From Nitrospirota bacterium (lineage in GTDB: Bacteria; Nitrospirota; Thermodesulfovibrionia; Thermodesulfovibrionales; SM23-35): a DNA stretch of 35,980 nt. The DNA lies in assembly GCA_013388605.1 (NCBI GenBank), contig JACAEY010000017.1:1-35980 (forward strand), in the 5' to 3' direction. Under the pieces are notes generated by a model. It did not search any database. It worked only from the letters and a program-made list of their open reading frames with translations, and was not told the origin of the DNA. Shown here piece after piece: positions 9,198 through 20,066 of this stretch (the first letter of the stretch is position 1; the number at the start of each line of letters is the position of its first letter). A program made the position numbers and the translations under genes.

Positions 9198-9455
9198 ACT
9201 TATCTTTTGAATGTTGAATTATAGAATATGGTATCCATGTTTCTCAATATATTAGCTAACAACTAAGAATCAGCCCGATCCGTCATTAAAGAAATTGTTT
9301 TACATAATCTTTGAAAATATATATAATATGCAAGCTTTATCTTTTTTTCCTGAAGCTTTTACTTAAGGCCTGATGGAGGGTAAAAAATTTCGTAGCATTG
9401 CAATAGTAGAAATATCTATTCTATAATTTATATAGTAATAACTTTATAAATTATT

Positions 9456-9935
9456 TTGCTTAACCGGATTGAAATGGAAGAATCCCTCGAGAAAATATTA
9501 ACCAACTATCGAAACAATGAAGGAAATATCATAACCATCCTTCAGGATTTAGAAGAAACTTTCGGTTACATTCCAGAGGAAGCAGTAAACTGGTTTTCTA
9601 AAAGACTTAAGATTCCGGCAAGCCGTTTCTTTGGTATTGCAACTTTTTATGCACAGTTTCATCTCAAACCCCGAGGTAAAAATATCATTACTGTGTGTCG
9701 TGGAACAGCCTGCCATGTTAAAGGATCAGAGAGGTTATTAAACAGACTTTTCATTGAACTGGATATTCCTGCTGGTGAAGATACATCAGATGATTTGAAA
9801 TTTACTGTAGAAAAGGTCAATTGTTTAGGTGCGTGCGGTATTGCCCCTGTCGTAGTTTTCAATAAGGAAGTACATGGTAAGATGACCCTCGACAAACTGA
9901 TGCGTGATTTAAAAAGTATTAATACAGATGAGTAA
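9456..9935 (+). CDS. NuoE-like [2Fe-2S] thioredoxin-fold subunit of NAD-linked formate dehydrogenase
   Basis: CRGTACHVKGS...VNCLGACGIAPVV ferredoxin ligands; track start is TTG 9456, alternative ATG 9474; overlaps next gene by 8 nt. Confidence 0.9.
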   Translation: MLNRIEMEESLEKILTNYRNNEGNIITILQDLEETFGYIPEEAVNWFSKRLKIPASRFFGIATFYAQFHLKPRGKNIITVCRGTACHVKGSERLLNRLFIELDIPAGEDTSDDLKFTVEKVNCLGACGIAPVVVFNKEVHGKMTLDKLMRDLKSINTDE

Positions 9936-11706
9936 AGAAATAAAAATTAAGGTATGCACTGGAACAGGTGGAATGGCAGCCGGTGGAGAAAATGTGCTGT
10001 CATTATTCAGGAATGCCCTGTTATCAGCAGGTATAGATGCAACCTTTTCTGAAAAGTGCTCAGTTGATAAAGTCGGTTGCAGGGGTTTCTGTGGAATGGA
10101 TCTACTCGTAGATGTAATTGTAGATGGCAAGAAAATAACTTATAAGTATGTTAAACCTGAAATGGTTGACAGAATTGTTCAAGAGCATATTATAAGGGGC
10201 AATCCCGTTGTAGAGTGGATGGTGGAAGATGATTTCTATAATTTTCATAAAAAACAGACTAAGGTTGTTCTATCTCAATGTGGTGAAATAGACCCAGAAG
10301 ATATAAATGCTTATATAGAAGTTGGTGGATATGACTCCTTAAAAAAAGTTATTACATCTATGACTCCAGAGGAAACCATATCAGTGATTAAAAATTCCGG
10401 GCTCAGAGGAAGGGGTGGAGCTGGTTTTCCTACAGGTCTTAAATGGGAGATATGTCATAGGAAAAAATCTGATAAAAAATATATCATCTGCAATGCTGAT
10501 GAAGGAGACCCCGGTGCATTCATGGACAGATCTGTTCTTGAAGGGAATCCCCATTCTGTACTCGAAGGACTAACTATCGGTGCTTACTCTATTGGTGCAG
10601 AAGAAGGTTATGTTTACATTAGAGCTGAATATCCACTCGCTGTTAATAGGTTAAGAAAAGCCATTGAGCAGTCAAGGCAGAAAGGTTTTATTGGTAACGA
10701 CATCTTAGGTAAACGGTTTAATTTTGATATAAAGATTAAATTAGGAGCAGGGGCTTTTGTGTGCGGTGAAGAAACAGCCTTAATAGCATCAATAGAAGGT
10801 AAACGTGGGATGCCAAGAGCAAGACCTCCTTTTCCGGTAGACAGCGGACTCTGGGGAAAGCCCACTGTTATTAATAATGTAGAAACACTTGCTAATGTCC
10901 CTTACATTATTAAAAATGGTGCAGAATGGTTTGCCTCTTTCGGTACAGAAAAAAGTAAAGGTACTAAAGTATTTGCATTAACCGGGAAAGTAAAAAATAA
11001 TGGATTGATAGAAGTCCCTTTAGGTATTACCTTAAGAGAGATAATTTTTGATATTGGTGGTGGTATCGAGGGAGAGAAAATGTTTAAGGCAGTCCAGACA
11101 GGAGGACCATCAGGGGGGTGTATACCTGCAGAATTTTTAGACTTAGAAGTAGATTATGAATCGCTTGCTCAGGTTGGTTCAATTATGGGTTCAGGAGGTA
11201 TGGTCGTTCTTGATGAGACAAATTGTATGGTAAACACCGCAAAGTTTTTTCTTGAATTTACACAAGCAGAATCCTGTGGCAAATGCACCCCGTGCAGGGT
11301 TGGAACAAAAAGACTGCTTGAGATACTGGAGAGAATCACCTCAGGAAATGGAAAAGAGGGTGATATAGAGTTACTTGAAGAGCTTAGCTATTATATCAAG
11401 ACATCTTCACTATGTGGGTTAGGAATGACAGCACCAAACCCTGTGTTAAGCACAATTAAATATTTCAGAGATGAATATGAAGCACACATTAAAGATAGGA
11501 GATGCCCTGCTGTTGTATGCAGGGATCTTATAACCTATTCTATTCTTGAAGAACTCTGTACAGGTTGCGGTGCATGCAAAAGGGCATGTCCTGCAGATGC
11601 AATTAGGGGAATACGGAAGAAAACCCATACAATAGACACGTCTTTATGTATTAAGTGCGGAACATGCTTTGATGTATGTAAGTTTAAAGCAATAATGAAA
11701 TCGTAA
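9928..11706 (+). CDS. NuoF-like NADH-binding (FMN, 4Fe-4S) subunit with C-terminal 2x[4Fe-4S] ferredoxin domain
   Basis: GLRGRGGAGFPTGLKWE, CNADEGDPGAFMDRSVLEGNPH, ESCGKCTPCRVGT, C-terminal CTGCGACKRACP and CIKCGTCFDVCK. Confidence 0.95.
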   Translation: MSKEIKIKVCTGTGGMAAGGENVLSLFRNALLSAGIDATFSEKCSVDKVGCRGFCGMDLLVDVIVDGKKITYKYVKPEMVDRIVQEHIIRGNPVVEWMVEDDFYNFHKKQTKVVLSQCGEIDPEDINAYIEVGGYDSLKKVITSMTPEETISVIKNSGLRGRGGAGFPTGLKWEICHRKKSDKKYIICNADEGDPGAFMDRSVLEGNPHSVLEGLTIGAYSIGAEEGYVYIRAEYPLAVNRLRKAIEQSRQKGFIGNDILGKRFNFDIKIKLGAGAFVCGEETALIASIEGKRGMPRARPPFPVDSGLWGKPTVINNVETLANVPYIIKNGAEWFASFGTEKSKGTKVFALTGKVKNNGLIEVPLGITLREIIFDIGGGIEGEKMFKAVQTGGPSGGCIPAEFLDLEVDYESLAQVGSIMGSGGMVVLDETNCMVNTAKFFLEFTQAESCGKCTPCRVGTKRLLEILERITSGNGKEGDIELLEELSYYIKTSSLCGLGMTAPNPVLSTIKYFRDEYEAHIKDRRCPAVVCRDLITYSILEELCTGCGACKRACPADAIRGIRKKTHTIDTSLCIKCGTCFDVCKFKAIMKS

Positions 11707-11743
11707 GGCACACCATACGCCTGACGAAAATTCGGAGACTAAC

Positions 11744-14470
11744 ATGGTGACTCTTACAATAGACGGTAAAAAGGTAACAGTCAGAAAGCTGTCCACAGTA
11801 CTTGACGCCATTAAGAAGCTCAATATTTCAATACCCACTCTCTGTCATCATCCTGATCTTACCCCTTTTGGAGGATGCAGACTCTGTATTGTCGACATCA
11901 AAGGTATTGCAAGACCTACGACCGCCTGTACAACACCTGTAAGTGAAGGCATGGAAGTCATAACAACAAGTCCTACACTTGAAAAGATGAGGAGAACCAC
12001 CCTTGAACTTCTTCTTTCTGATCATCCTGATGACTGCAGGGTATGCGAGAGGGCAGGAGATTGCAAGCTCCAGGAGCTTGCATATTTTTATGGTATCAGA
12101 GAAAACCATTTTCTTGGTGAACGGAGGATTTATAAAAAAAGAGATGGCAACCCCTTTATCGAAAGGGATATGGAGAAATGTATCCTCTGCGGAAAGTGTG
12201 TAAGGGTATGTGATGAAATAGAAGGTGTAGGTGCAATCGATTTTGCCTATCGTGGATTCAGAACAAAGATATGCCCTCCTTATGATAAAGACCTTGACTG
12301 TGAATTCTGTGGCCAGTGTGTTGCTGTATGCCCTACTGGTGCATTAACAGGTAAAATGTGGAAACAGAAGGGGAGACAGAATTTAAAAGAGATTGACACA
12401 ATATGCCCTTATTGTGGGTGTGGGTGTAACATTACACTTTTAATCAAAAGAAACGATGTTATAAGAGTAACATCAAAACCAGAAACAATAAATGAAGGAT
12501 GGCTCTGCGTAAAAGGGAGATTTTGTTATGAATTTATCAATAGTCCTGAAAGATTGACAAAACCACTTATTAGAGTAGTCCCAAAAGAGAGTTCAGCGTT
12601 CAGCGTTCAGCAGACAAATCCCCCCTTTCTCTCTTTGTCAAAGGAATTATTCAGGGAGGCTTCATGGGACGAGGCATTGAATTATATTGCTGACAGGCTA
12701 AAAGAAATCAAAGAAAAATATGGTCCTGATTCTATCGCAGGACTTTCTTCAGCAAAATGCACAAATGAAGAAAATTATCTCTTTCAAAAATTTATACGGG
12801 CTGTAATCGGCACAAATAATGTTGACCATTGCGCAAGATATTGACACAGCTCAACGCTTGCCGGTCTGGCAACAGTATTTGGTTCAGGAGCCATGACAAA
12901 TTCTATACCTGAGGCAGAAAACCACGATGTTGTTTTTGTTATAGGCTCAAACACTACTGAGACACATCCGATAATAGGCTTAAAAATGAAGAAGGCTGTG
13001 AGGAAAGGCGCAGAGCTCATTGTTGCTGATCCACGGAAGATTGACCTTGTGAGGTTTGCAACAGTCTGGCTACAGCATAAACCAGGAACAGATGTGGCTC
13101 TTCTTAATTCTATAATGCATGTTATAACAAAAGAAGGTCTGATAGATAAAAAATTTATTGAAACATGGACAGAGGGTTTCGAATCATTTAAGGAACTTCT
13201 TGAAGAATATCCTCCTGAGGTAGGAGAGAAGATCACAGGAGTTCCTAAAGAAGATATTATTAAAGCAGCCCTGCTTTATGGAAATGCTATAAGACCTGGT
13301 ATTTACTTTGCAATGGGTATTACTCAACATACCCATGGAACCGAAAATGTCTATTCAATAGCAAACCTTGCAATGATGACAGGAAATCTCGGTAGAGAGA
13401 GTACAGGTGTTAATCCGCTCAGAGGACAGAACAATGTCCAGGGAGCTTGCGACATGGGTTGTCTACCTGATTTTTATCCTGGTTATCAGAAGGTAAATTT
13501 ACAAGGTGTAAAGGAAAAGTTTGAGAATGCATGGAAAGTCAAGCTTTCTGAAAAAACAGGATTGACCGCACCTGAAATGATAAATTCAGCAAATGATGGA
13601 AATCTTAAGGCAATGTATATAATGGGAGAAAATCCTGTTTTGAGTGATCCAGATGTAAATAATACATTAAAAGCATTAAATAAACTTGACTTCCTTATTG
13701 TTCAGGATATATTTATGACTGAAACAGCAGAAATTGCAGACGTTGTCCTTCCTTCAGTATGCTTTGCAGAAAAGGAAGGAACATTTACAAATACAGAGAG
13801 GAGAGTTCAGCTATTAAGAAAGGCGGTTGAGCCCCCTGGTGAATCAAAAGAAGATTTATGGATTATCACTCAACTTTCAAAGAGGCTTGGATATGAGATG
13901 AGATATGACTCCGCTGAAGAGGTGTTTCAAGAAGCTGGGAGGCTCTGGCCTGCACTGGCTGGCATGACATATAAGAGGATTGCAAAAAAAGGTCTTCAAT
14001 GGCCATGCCCAACACCCGACCACCCTGGAACGCAATATCTTTTTAAAGGAGGTTTTCCAAGAGGAAAGGCATCTTTCAGTATTGTAAGATATAGAGAAGC
14101 AGAAGAGCTACCCGATAATGAATATCCATTTTTACTCTCGACAGGAAGGCATCTTTTCCAGTATCATACTGGTTCAATGACACGAAAGATAGATGCCATT
14201 AATAAAATAGCACCAGAGGCATATATTGAGATTAACCCTGACGATGCAAAACAATTAGGAATTGATGATGGTAAAATAATCAGGGTATCTTCAAGAAGGG
14301 GATCAATTAGTATTAAAGCTATGATTTCTGACAGACCGAGAAGGGGGATGGTTTTCATACCATTTCATTTCAGAGAGGCAGCAGCAAATATATTGACGAG
14401 TAATAACCATGATCCCATCTCAAAGATTCCAGAGTTCAAGGTATGTGCTGTAAAACTGGAAATAACTTAA
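11744..14470 (+). CDS. fdhA: Selenocysteine-containing formate dehydrogenase alpha subunit (track ORFs 11744-12844 and 12893-14470 joined through UGA at 12842-12844)
   Basis: N-terminal [2Fe-2S] and His-Cys Fe-S domains, 2x[4Fe-4S], then molybdopterin oxidoreductase; readthrough gives [31 protein letters not shown], the FDH active-site context. The frame stays open across 12845-12892. Confidence 0.93.
12591..12611 (+). repeat. Tandem repeat 3 x GTTCAGC inside fdhA
   Basis: Read directly: GTTCAGCGTTCAGCGTTCAGC. Confidence 0.95.
12845..12873 (+). promoter_or_regulatory. SECIS-like element for selenocysteine insertion in fdhA
   Basis: 18 nt after UGA: stem TTGCC (12858-12862), loop GGTCT (12863-12867), stem GGCAA (12868-12872). 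Loop sequence and spacing equal those of E. coli fdhF as I recall them. Confidence 0.88.
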
Positions 14471-14494
14471 CTTATAACTCAGGAGGTATAAGAG

Positions 14495-14944
14495 ATGATT
14501 CAAGCATTAAAACAACAGTCCTTATTTAGCGACATTGAGAGTGATGGTCTTGAAAAGCTTTCCAAGATAGTTAAAAAATTATCTCTTAAAAAAGGAGAAC
14601 AGTTATTTAAAGAAAAAGATGATACACGGGGTGTATATCTTCTCCACTCGGGGAAAGTCGAGATATCAAGAATTACTGCCGATGGATGGAGACAGACCCT
14701 TACTGTAGTAACCCCTGGGGATTTCTTTGGAGAACTTTCCATCCTTGAAAAAAGACAGCATGTTGCAAGTGCAGTTGCTGTTGAAGATGCTGAGCTTTTC
14801 CTCCTTCCAAAGGAAGAATTTGAAAGGCTTATGGAAGAAGAGATAAAACTCGCCTGCTACATTCTAAAAAAGATTGCGATGGAGATGAGTAAGAAACTCA
14901 GACGCACCACTGATAAATTTTTGACTGCGTTAATAAGCTATTGA
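14495..14944 (+). CDS. Cyclic nucleotide-binding (cNMP-BD) domain protein without a DNA-binding domain
   Basis: [49 protein letters not shown]..., [10 protein letters not shown]; ends after the C-helix; RBS AGGAGG upstream. Confidence 0.88.
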   Translation: MIQALKQQSLFSDIESDGLEKLSKIVKKLSLKKGEQLFKEKDDTRGVYLLHSGKVEISRITADGWRQTLTVVTPGDFFGELSILEKRQHVASAVAVEDAELFLLPKEEFERLMEEEIKLACYILKKIAMEMSKKLRRTTDKFLTALISY

Positions 14945-14979
14945 TTTATTTCTTAAATTTTAGAAAGGGGGAATTTAAA

Positions 14980-16752
14980 ATGTCACTTGATCCTACAAAA
15001 TACGCAGACTGGGAAATAGCTGAAGAGGCTGAGAAACATATGAAAAAATCCCAGCAGTTAGCAGAGGAGCTTGGAATCGAAAAGGATGAAATGGTTCCAT
15101 ATGGATATTACATTGCAAAGGTTCATTTTGCTCACGTTCTCGAAAGATTAAAGGATAAGCCCGATGGAAAGTTCATCGAGGTAACAGCTATAACCCCTAC
15201 ACCCTTAGGAGAAGGGAAATCTACTACAACTATGGGTCTTCTTCAGGGGATAGGAAAGAGGGGTAAAAAAGTTACAGCCTGCATTCGCCAGCCGTCTGGT
15301 GGTCCGACAATGAATATTAAAGGTTCTGCAGCAGGAGGGGGACTCTCGCAATGTATTCCCCTAACAGAATTTTCACTCGGTTTAACAGGTGATATCAATG
15401 CTGTTATGAATGCACATAATCTCGCTATGGTGGCTTTAACAGCAAGGATGCAGCATGAGTTTAACTACACTGATGAACAGCTTGCAAAGAGAAATCTAAG
15501 ACGTCTGAACATAGACCCTAAGAATGTTGAGATGGGCTGGGTTATAGACTTCTGTGCACAGGCGCTCAGAAACATAATAATTGGGATTGGCGGTAAGATG
15601 GATGGTTTTATAATGCAATCAAAATTTGGTATAGCTGTCTCTTCTGAGGTTATGGCTATACTTTCTATCTTTAGCGACCTTGCAGATTTCAGAAAAAGAA
15701 TGGGTAGTATCGTGGTTGCATATGACAAGCAGGGTAATCCTATAACTACTGAGGATCTCGAGGTCGCTGGTGCCATGACTGCATGGATGCGTAATGCAAT
15801 AAATCCGAACATGCTACAGTCAATTGAAGGTCAGCCGTGTTTTGTCCATGCAGGACCATTTGCAAATATCGCGGTTGGTCAGTCTTCTGTTGTTGCAGAT
15901 AAAATGTGTCTTAAATTAGCTGATTATCATATTACAGAATCAGGCTTTGGTGCAGACATTGGCTTCGAAAAATTCTGGAATGTTAAATGCCGGTATTCAG
16001 GTAATATTCCAAATGTATCTGTCATTACTGCTACTATAAGGGCTTTGAAGCATCATGGTGTGAATGCTGGAGCACCCCTTGTTGTTCCTGGAAGACCGAT
16101 TCCAAAAGAATATTATGAAGAAAATCTCAAATGGCTTGAAGATGGGATGGCAAATTTAATCCACCATATAAATACAGTAAAGAAGGCGGGTATAAATCCT
16201 GTGGTTTGTATTAACCGTTTCCATACCGATACTGACGAAGAGGTAAAACTAACAAGAAGGATGTGCGAGGCTGTAGGCGCAAGAGTGGCTGTTTCTGAAC
16301 ATTGGAGATATGGAGGAGAAGGAGCTCTTGAGCTCGCTGATGCGGTCCTCGATGCATGTAACGAAAAAGTCAATTTTAAATTCCTCTATAATCTCGATAC
16401 ACCATTACGTAAGAGGATTGAATTGATAGCAAAAGAGGTTTATGGCGCCGATGATGTAACATATTCTCCAGAGGCCACAGTAAAGGCAGAGCGGTATGAA
16501 AAAGACCCAAAATTCAGAGACTATGCTACCATGATGGTAAAGACACACTTGTCTCTCTCTCATGACCCAACTATTAAAGGTGTTCCAAAAGGCTGGACTC
16601 TCCATATAAGGGACTTCCTTACATATGGAGGAGCGAGGTTTATATGCCCCGTAGCAGGAAATATCAGCCTAATGCCAGGAACATCATCTGATCCAGCCTA
16701 TCGTCGTGTTGATGTAGATTTAAAAACAGGCAGGGTAAGAGGATTGTTTTAA
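14980..16752 (+). CDS. fhs: Formate--tetrahydrofolate ligase
   Basis: [59 protein letters not shown] 14980 preceded by AAAGGGGG. Confidence 0.96.
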   Translation: MSLDPTKYADWEIAEEAEKHMKKSQQLAEELGIEKDEMVPYGYYIAKVHFAHVLERLKDKPDGKFIEVTAITPTPLGEGKSTTTMGLLQGIGKRGKKVTACIRQPSGGPTMNIKGSAAGGGLSQCIPLTEFSLGLTGDINAVMNAHNLAMVALTARMQHEFNYTDEQLAKRNLRRLNIDPKNVEMGWVIDFCAQALRNIIIGIGGKMDGFIMQSKFGIAVSSEVMAILSIFSDLADFRKRMGSIVVAYDKQGNPITTEDLEVAGAMTAWMRNAINPNMLQSIEGQPCFVHAGPFANIAVGQSSVVADKMCLKLADYHITESGFGADIGFEKFWNVKCRYSGNIPNVSVITATIRALKHHGVNAGAPLVVPGRPIPKEYYEENLKWLEDGMANLIHHINTVKKAGINPVVCINRFHTDTDEEVKLTRRMCEAVGARVAVSEHWRYGGEGALELADAVLDACNEKVNFKFLYNLDTPLRKRIELIAKEVYGADDVTYSPEATVKAERYEKDPKFRDYATMMVKTHLSLSHDPTIKGVPKGWTLHIRDFLTYGGARFICPVAGNISLMPGTSSDPAYRRVDVDLKTGRVRGLF

Positions 16753-16767
16753 TATTCTAAAAAGTGT

Positions 16768-16793
16768 TGCCCCTTGGTATTAACCAAGGGGCA
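16768..16793 (+). terminator. Strong hairpin downstream of fhs
   Basis: TGCCCCTTGGT-ATTA-ACCAAGGGGCA, 11 bp perfect stem, 4-nt loop; weak U-tract. Confidence 0.7.
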
Positions 16794-16901
16794 CAGTTTC
16801 ACAAATTCAAAAATTTACTAATAAAAAGGCCTGCCCATTGATTTACATGTTGTTGTGAGCATCCTTGTTGTAATTTGTTCATTCACAGGATATAATCTTT
16901 T

Positions 16902-18221
16902 ATGAATTCCTCCATCTTTTACAGAGTAGAAAAATATATAACTGTAATGACTTTACTTTTCATCCTTCTTCTACTTTACCCATCACTCTTATCTCCAAAA
17001 GAACCAACAAGAGATGTTATTGTTATTACTGTAAGTGGGGTTATAAATCCTGTTTCTGCTGAATATATAGAGAAAAACTTAAAGAGGGCTAACGAAAAAA
17101 AGGTTGAGGCACTTATCATCGAACTGGATACCCCAGGTGGACTCGATACATCAATGAGAAAGATTGTTAAAGACATTATAGGGAGTGGGGTGCCGGTTAT
17201 TGTATATGTTTCTCCAAGTGGTAGCAGGGCAGCTTCTGCAGGTGTATTCATAACACTCGCAGCCCATATCGCAGTAATGGCACCTGGCACAAATATAGGA
17301 GCAGCACATCCTGTTGGTATAGGAGAAAAGATGGACAAGGTTATGGCTGAAAAAGCTACCAATGATGCAGCAGCATATATAAAATCACTTGCAGAAAGGA
17401 ATGGTAGAAATGCAGAATGGGCTGAAGATGCTGTTAGAAAAAGCATCTCTGCAACAGAGGAAGAGGCATTTAAAAAGGGCGTAATAGATTTAATCAGTAA
17501 AGACCTTAATTCCCTTCTTTCTGATATAAACGGAATGAAAGTAAAAACAATTATGGGTGAAAGGATTCTTAATACAGCTAAGGCTAAAGTTATAAGAGAG
17601 GAAATGGGATTCAGGCATAAGATACTTAGCCTTATATCTGATCCAAATATAGCATATATACTTATGCTTCTCGGTTTTTATGGACTTTTTTTTGAACTAA
17701 CTAACCCTGGTTCAATCTTCCCTGGTGTAATGGGAGGCATCTGTCTCATCCTTGCTTTTTATGCGTTCCAGACGCTTCCTGTAAATTATGCTGGGCTCCT
17801 TCTAATTATCCTTGCGATAATCCTTTTTATACTTGAGGTTAAGATTGTTTCTCATGGAGTACTTACAATCGGAGGCATAATCTCCATGATCATAGGATCT
17901 CTCATGCTTTTTGAATCACCAGCACCTTTTATGAAGCTCTCTCTCAGGCTCATTCTTCCTGCCGTTGTTATAACCGCATTATTCTTTACTCTCACATTAA
18001 GCCTTGCATTTAAGGCTTACAGAAGAAAGCCAGTAACAGGACCTGAGGGTCTAATAGGAGAAGAAGGGGTTGCAGGAACTGACATAACAAAAGATGGAGG
18101 TATGGTATTATTACATGGTGAGCGGTGGTCAGCATTTTCAGATGAACCTATCTCACAGGGTGAAAAAATAAAAGTTCAGGCTGTTTCAGGGTTAAAAGTA
18201 AAGGTGAAAAAACTTGGATAA
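16902..18221 (+). CDS. NfeD family membrane-bound serine protease (ClpP-class, long form)
   Basis: LDTPGGLDTSMRKIVKDI, SPSGSRAASAGVFITLAAHIAVMAPGTNIGAAHPVG, several TM helices, C-terminal OB-like NfeD domain. Confidence 0.92.
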   Translation: MNSSIFYRVEKYITVMTLLFILLLLYPSLLSPKEPTRDVIVITVSGVINPVSAEYIEKNLKRANEKKVEALIIELDTPGGLDTSMRKIVKDIIGSGVPVIVYVSPSGSRAASAGVFITLAAHIAVMAPGTNIGAAHPVGIGEKMDKVMAEKATNDAAAYIKSLAERNGRNAEWAEDAVRKSISATEEEAFKKGVIDLISKDLNSLLSDINGMKVKTIMGERILNTAKAKVIREEMGFRHKILSLISDPNIAYILMLLGFYGLFFELTNPGSIFPGVMGGICLILAFYAFQTLPVNYAGLLLIILAIILFILEVKIVSHGVLTIGGIISMIIGSLMLFESPAPFMKLSLRLILPAVVITALFFTLTLSLAFKAYRRKPVTGPEGLIGEEGVAGTDITKDGGMVLLHGERWSAFSDEPISQGEKIKVQAVSGLKVKVKKLG

Positions 18222-18308
18222 GTTTACATAGTTTACTTTGTCTGTTCTGTCTTAAAAAAAGAGATAAACAATCTCATAACTCAATAAACTGTGCAAACTA
18301 AGTAAACC
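18220..18308. repeat. Imperfect inverted repeat between nfeD and slipin
   Basis: GTTTACATAGTTTAC (18222-18236) versus the reverse complement of GCAAACTAAGTAAAC (18293-18307). Confidence 0.6.
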
Positions 18309-18325
18309 TTTAAAAGGAGGATGAA

Positions 18326-19096
18326 ATGCCATTAGCACCATCTTTTTTAAGTTTAGTTCTTGTAATTTTTTTAATCGTTTATTTTCTTTCAAGTGCAATA
18401 AAGATACTGAGAGAGTATGAAAGAGGTGTCGTATTCCGACTTGGAAGAGTCATTCCTGTCAAGGGTCCCGGACTTGTTATAATCTGGCCAATAATAGACA
18501 GGTTAGTTAAAGTCAGTCTCAGGATTGTTACAATGGATGTCCCTGCACAGGATGTCATAACAAAGGATAATATCTCTGTTAAAGTGAATGCAGTCGTATA
18601 TTTCAGAGTCATTGATCCAAGTAAGGCTGTTACAGAAGTTGAGGATTTTCTTTATGCAACATCGATGATTGCCCAGACAACGCTACGAAGCATTCTTGGA
18701 CAGAGCCAGCTTGATGACCTCCTTACAAGAAGAGAAGAGGTTAATGCAGAACTTCAGAAGGTAATTGACTTCCAGACTGAACCCTGGGGAGTAAAGGTTA
18801 CTGCGGTTGAAGTCAGAAACGTTGACCTTCCATCAGAGATGTTAAGGGCGATAGCGAGACAGGCAGAGGCTGAACGTGAGAGAAGGGCTAAGATTATACA
18901 TGCGGAAGGAGAATTCCAGGCATCACAGAAACTCGCAGATGCAGCAACTATTATTGCTACCGCTCCATCAGCATTACAGCTCAGGTTCCTTCAGACCTTG
19001 ACCGAGATTGCCACTGAGAAAAACTCAACGATTGTCTTTCCTGTGCCAATAGATTTACTTAAACCCTTTCTTGACAAAAAAGAATCTACCACCTAA
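18326..19096 (+). CDS. Slipin / stomatin-like SPFH-domain protein
   Basis: [70 protein letters not shown]. Confidence 0.93.
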   Translation: MPLAPSFLSLVLVIFLIVYFLSSAIKILREYERGVVFRLGRVIPVKGPGLVIIWPIIDRLVKVSLRIVTMDVPAQDVITKDNISVKVNAVVYFRVIDPSKAVTEVEDFLYATSMIAQTTLRSILGQSQLDDLLTRREEVNAELQKVIDFQTEPWGVKVTAVEVRNVDLPSEMLRAIARQAEAERERRAKIIHAEGEFQASQKLADAATIIATAPSALQLRFLQTLTEIATEKNSTIVFPVPIDLLKPFLDKKESTT

Positions 19097-20066
19097 TCAA
19101 TGCTGATGCCCATGTAAGACCACCTCCAAATGCCTCAAGGAGAATATAGTCTCCATCTTTTATCTTTCCTGTCATAAAAGCCTCATCAAGGGCTATTGGA
19201 ATAGATGCAGCAGAGGTGTTTCCATATTTATAAAGGTTCACCAAAACCCTATTCATGGGTAACCCAATCCTCTCAGCAGTAGCCTGAATAATTCTCAGGT
19301 TTGCCTGATGTGGAATGAGTAGAGAAAGTTGAGCGGGATTTAATTTATTATCTTCAAGGATTTTAACAACAATATCTTCTAATGTCCTAACTGCAAATTT
19401 AAATGTCTCATTACCTTTCATTTTGATATAGTGCAACCGTCTATCTACTGTATCCCTTGATACAGGGTTTCTTGAGCCGCCTCCTGGAATATGCAAAAGC
19501 TCCCACAGACTACCATCTGAATTTATATTTATGGAGATAATACCCCTTTCTTCTTCTGTTGGCTCAAGAATAACCGCACCGGCGCCATCTCCAAACAGTA
19601 CACATGTTGTTCTATCTTCCCAGTCTGTAATCTTTGAGAGGACCTCTGTACCTATTACAAGTATCCTTTTATGCATTCCTGATTTTATAAAACTGTCTGC
19701 AATATATAATCCATAGAGAAATCCCGAACATGCTGCATTAATATCAAAGGCTGCCGCATTTTTAGCCCCAATTTTATGTTGAAGAATACAGGCAGTTGAT
19801 GGAAATGGCATATCCCCTGTTACAGTTGCTGTAATTATAAGTTCAATATCTTCTCCTTTCAAAGAAGCCCTATCAAGAGCAAGCTTAGAAGCTTCATATG
19901 CAAGGTCTGATGCTGCTTGATCATTTGAGGCAATTCTGCGCTCCTTTATCCCTGTTCTCTCTGTAATCCAATCATCAGTGGTATCCACCATTTTTTCAAG
20001 ATCAGAATTAGTCAGGATTTTTTCCGGAAGATAAGAGCCTGTCGAAATAATCTTACTTCTTACCAA
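19086..20066 (-). CDS. fabH: Beta-ketoacyl-ACP synthase III
   Basis: [56 protein letters not shown]. Confidence 0.96.
   Translation of the reverse strand: MVRSKIISTGSYLPEKILTNSDLEKMVDTTDDWITERTGIKERRIASNDQAASDLAYEASKLALDRASLKGEDIELIITATVTGDMPFPSTACILQHKIGAKNAAAFDINAACSGFLYGLYIADSFIKSGMHKRILVIGTEVLSKITDWEDRTTCVLFGDGAGAVILEPTEEERGIISININSDGSLWELLHIPGGGSRNPVSRDTVDRRLHYIKMKGNETFKFAVRTLEDIVVKILEDNKLNPAQLSLLIPHQANLRIIQATAERIGLPMNRVLVNLYKYGNTSAASIPIALDEAFMTGKIKDGDYILLEAFGGGLTWASALIRW

Noticed and set aside
12591-12611. GTTCAGC array as a CRISPR or regulatory iteron
   Set aside because: Three contiguous 7-mers inside a coding frame with no spacers or origin context.
12842-12844. Internal stop suggesting a broken fdhA pseudogene
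   Set aside because: Active-site context CARY-U-HSS, uninterrupted frame after it and an fdhF-like SECIS argue for selenocysteine.
19086-19096. Overlap of slipin and fabH 3' ends as a regulatory antisense
   Set aside because: An 11-nt convergent overlap is common in compact genomes and has no further support.
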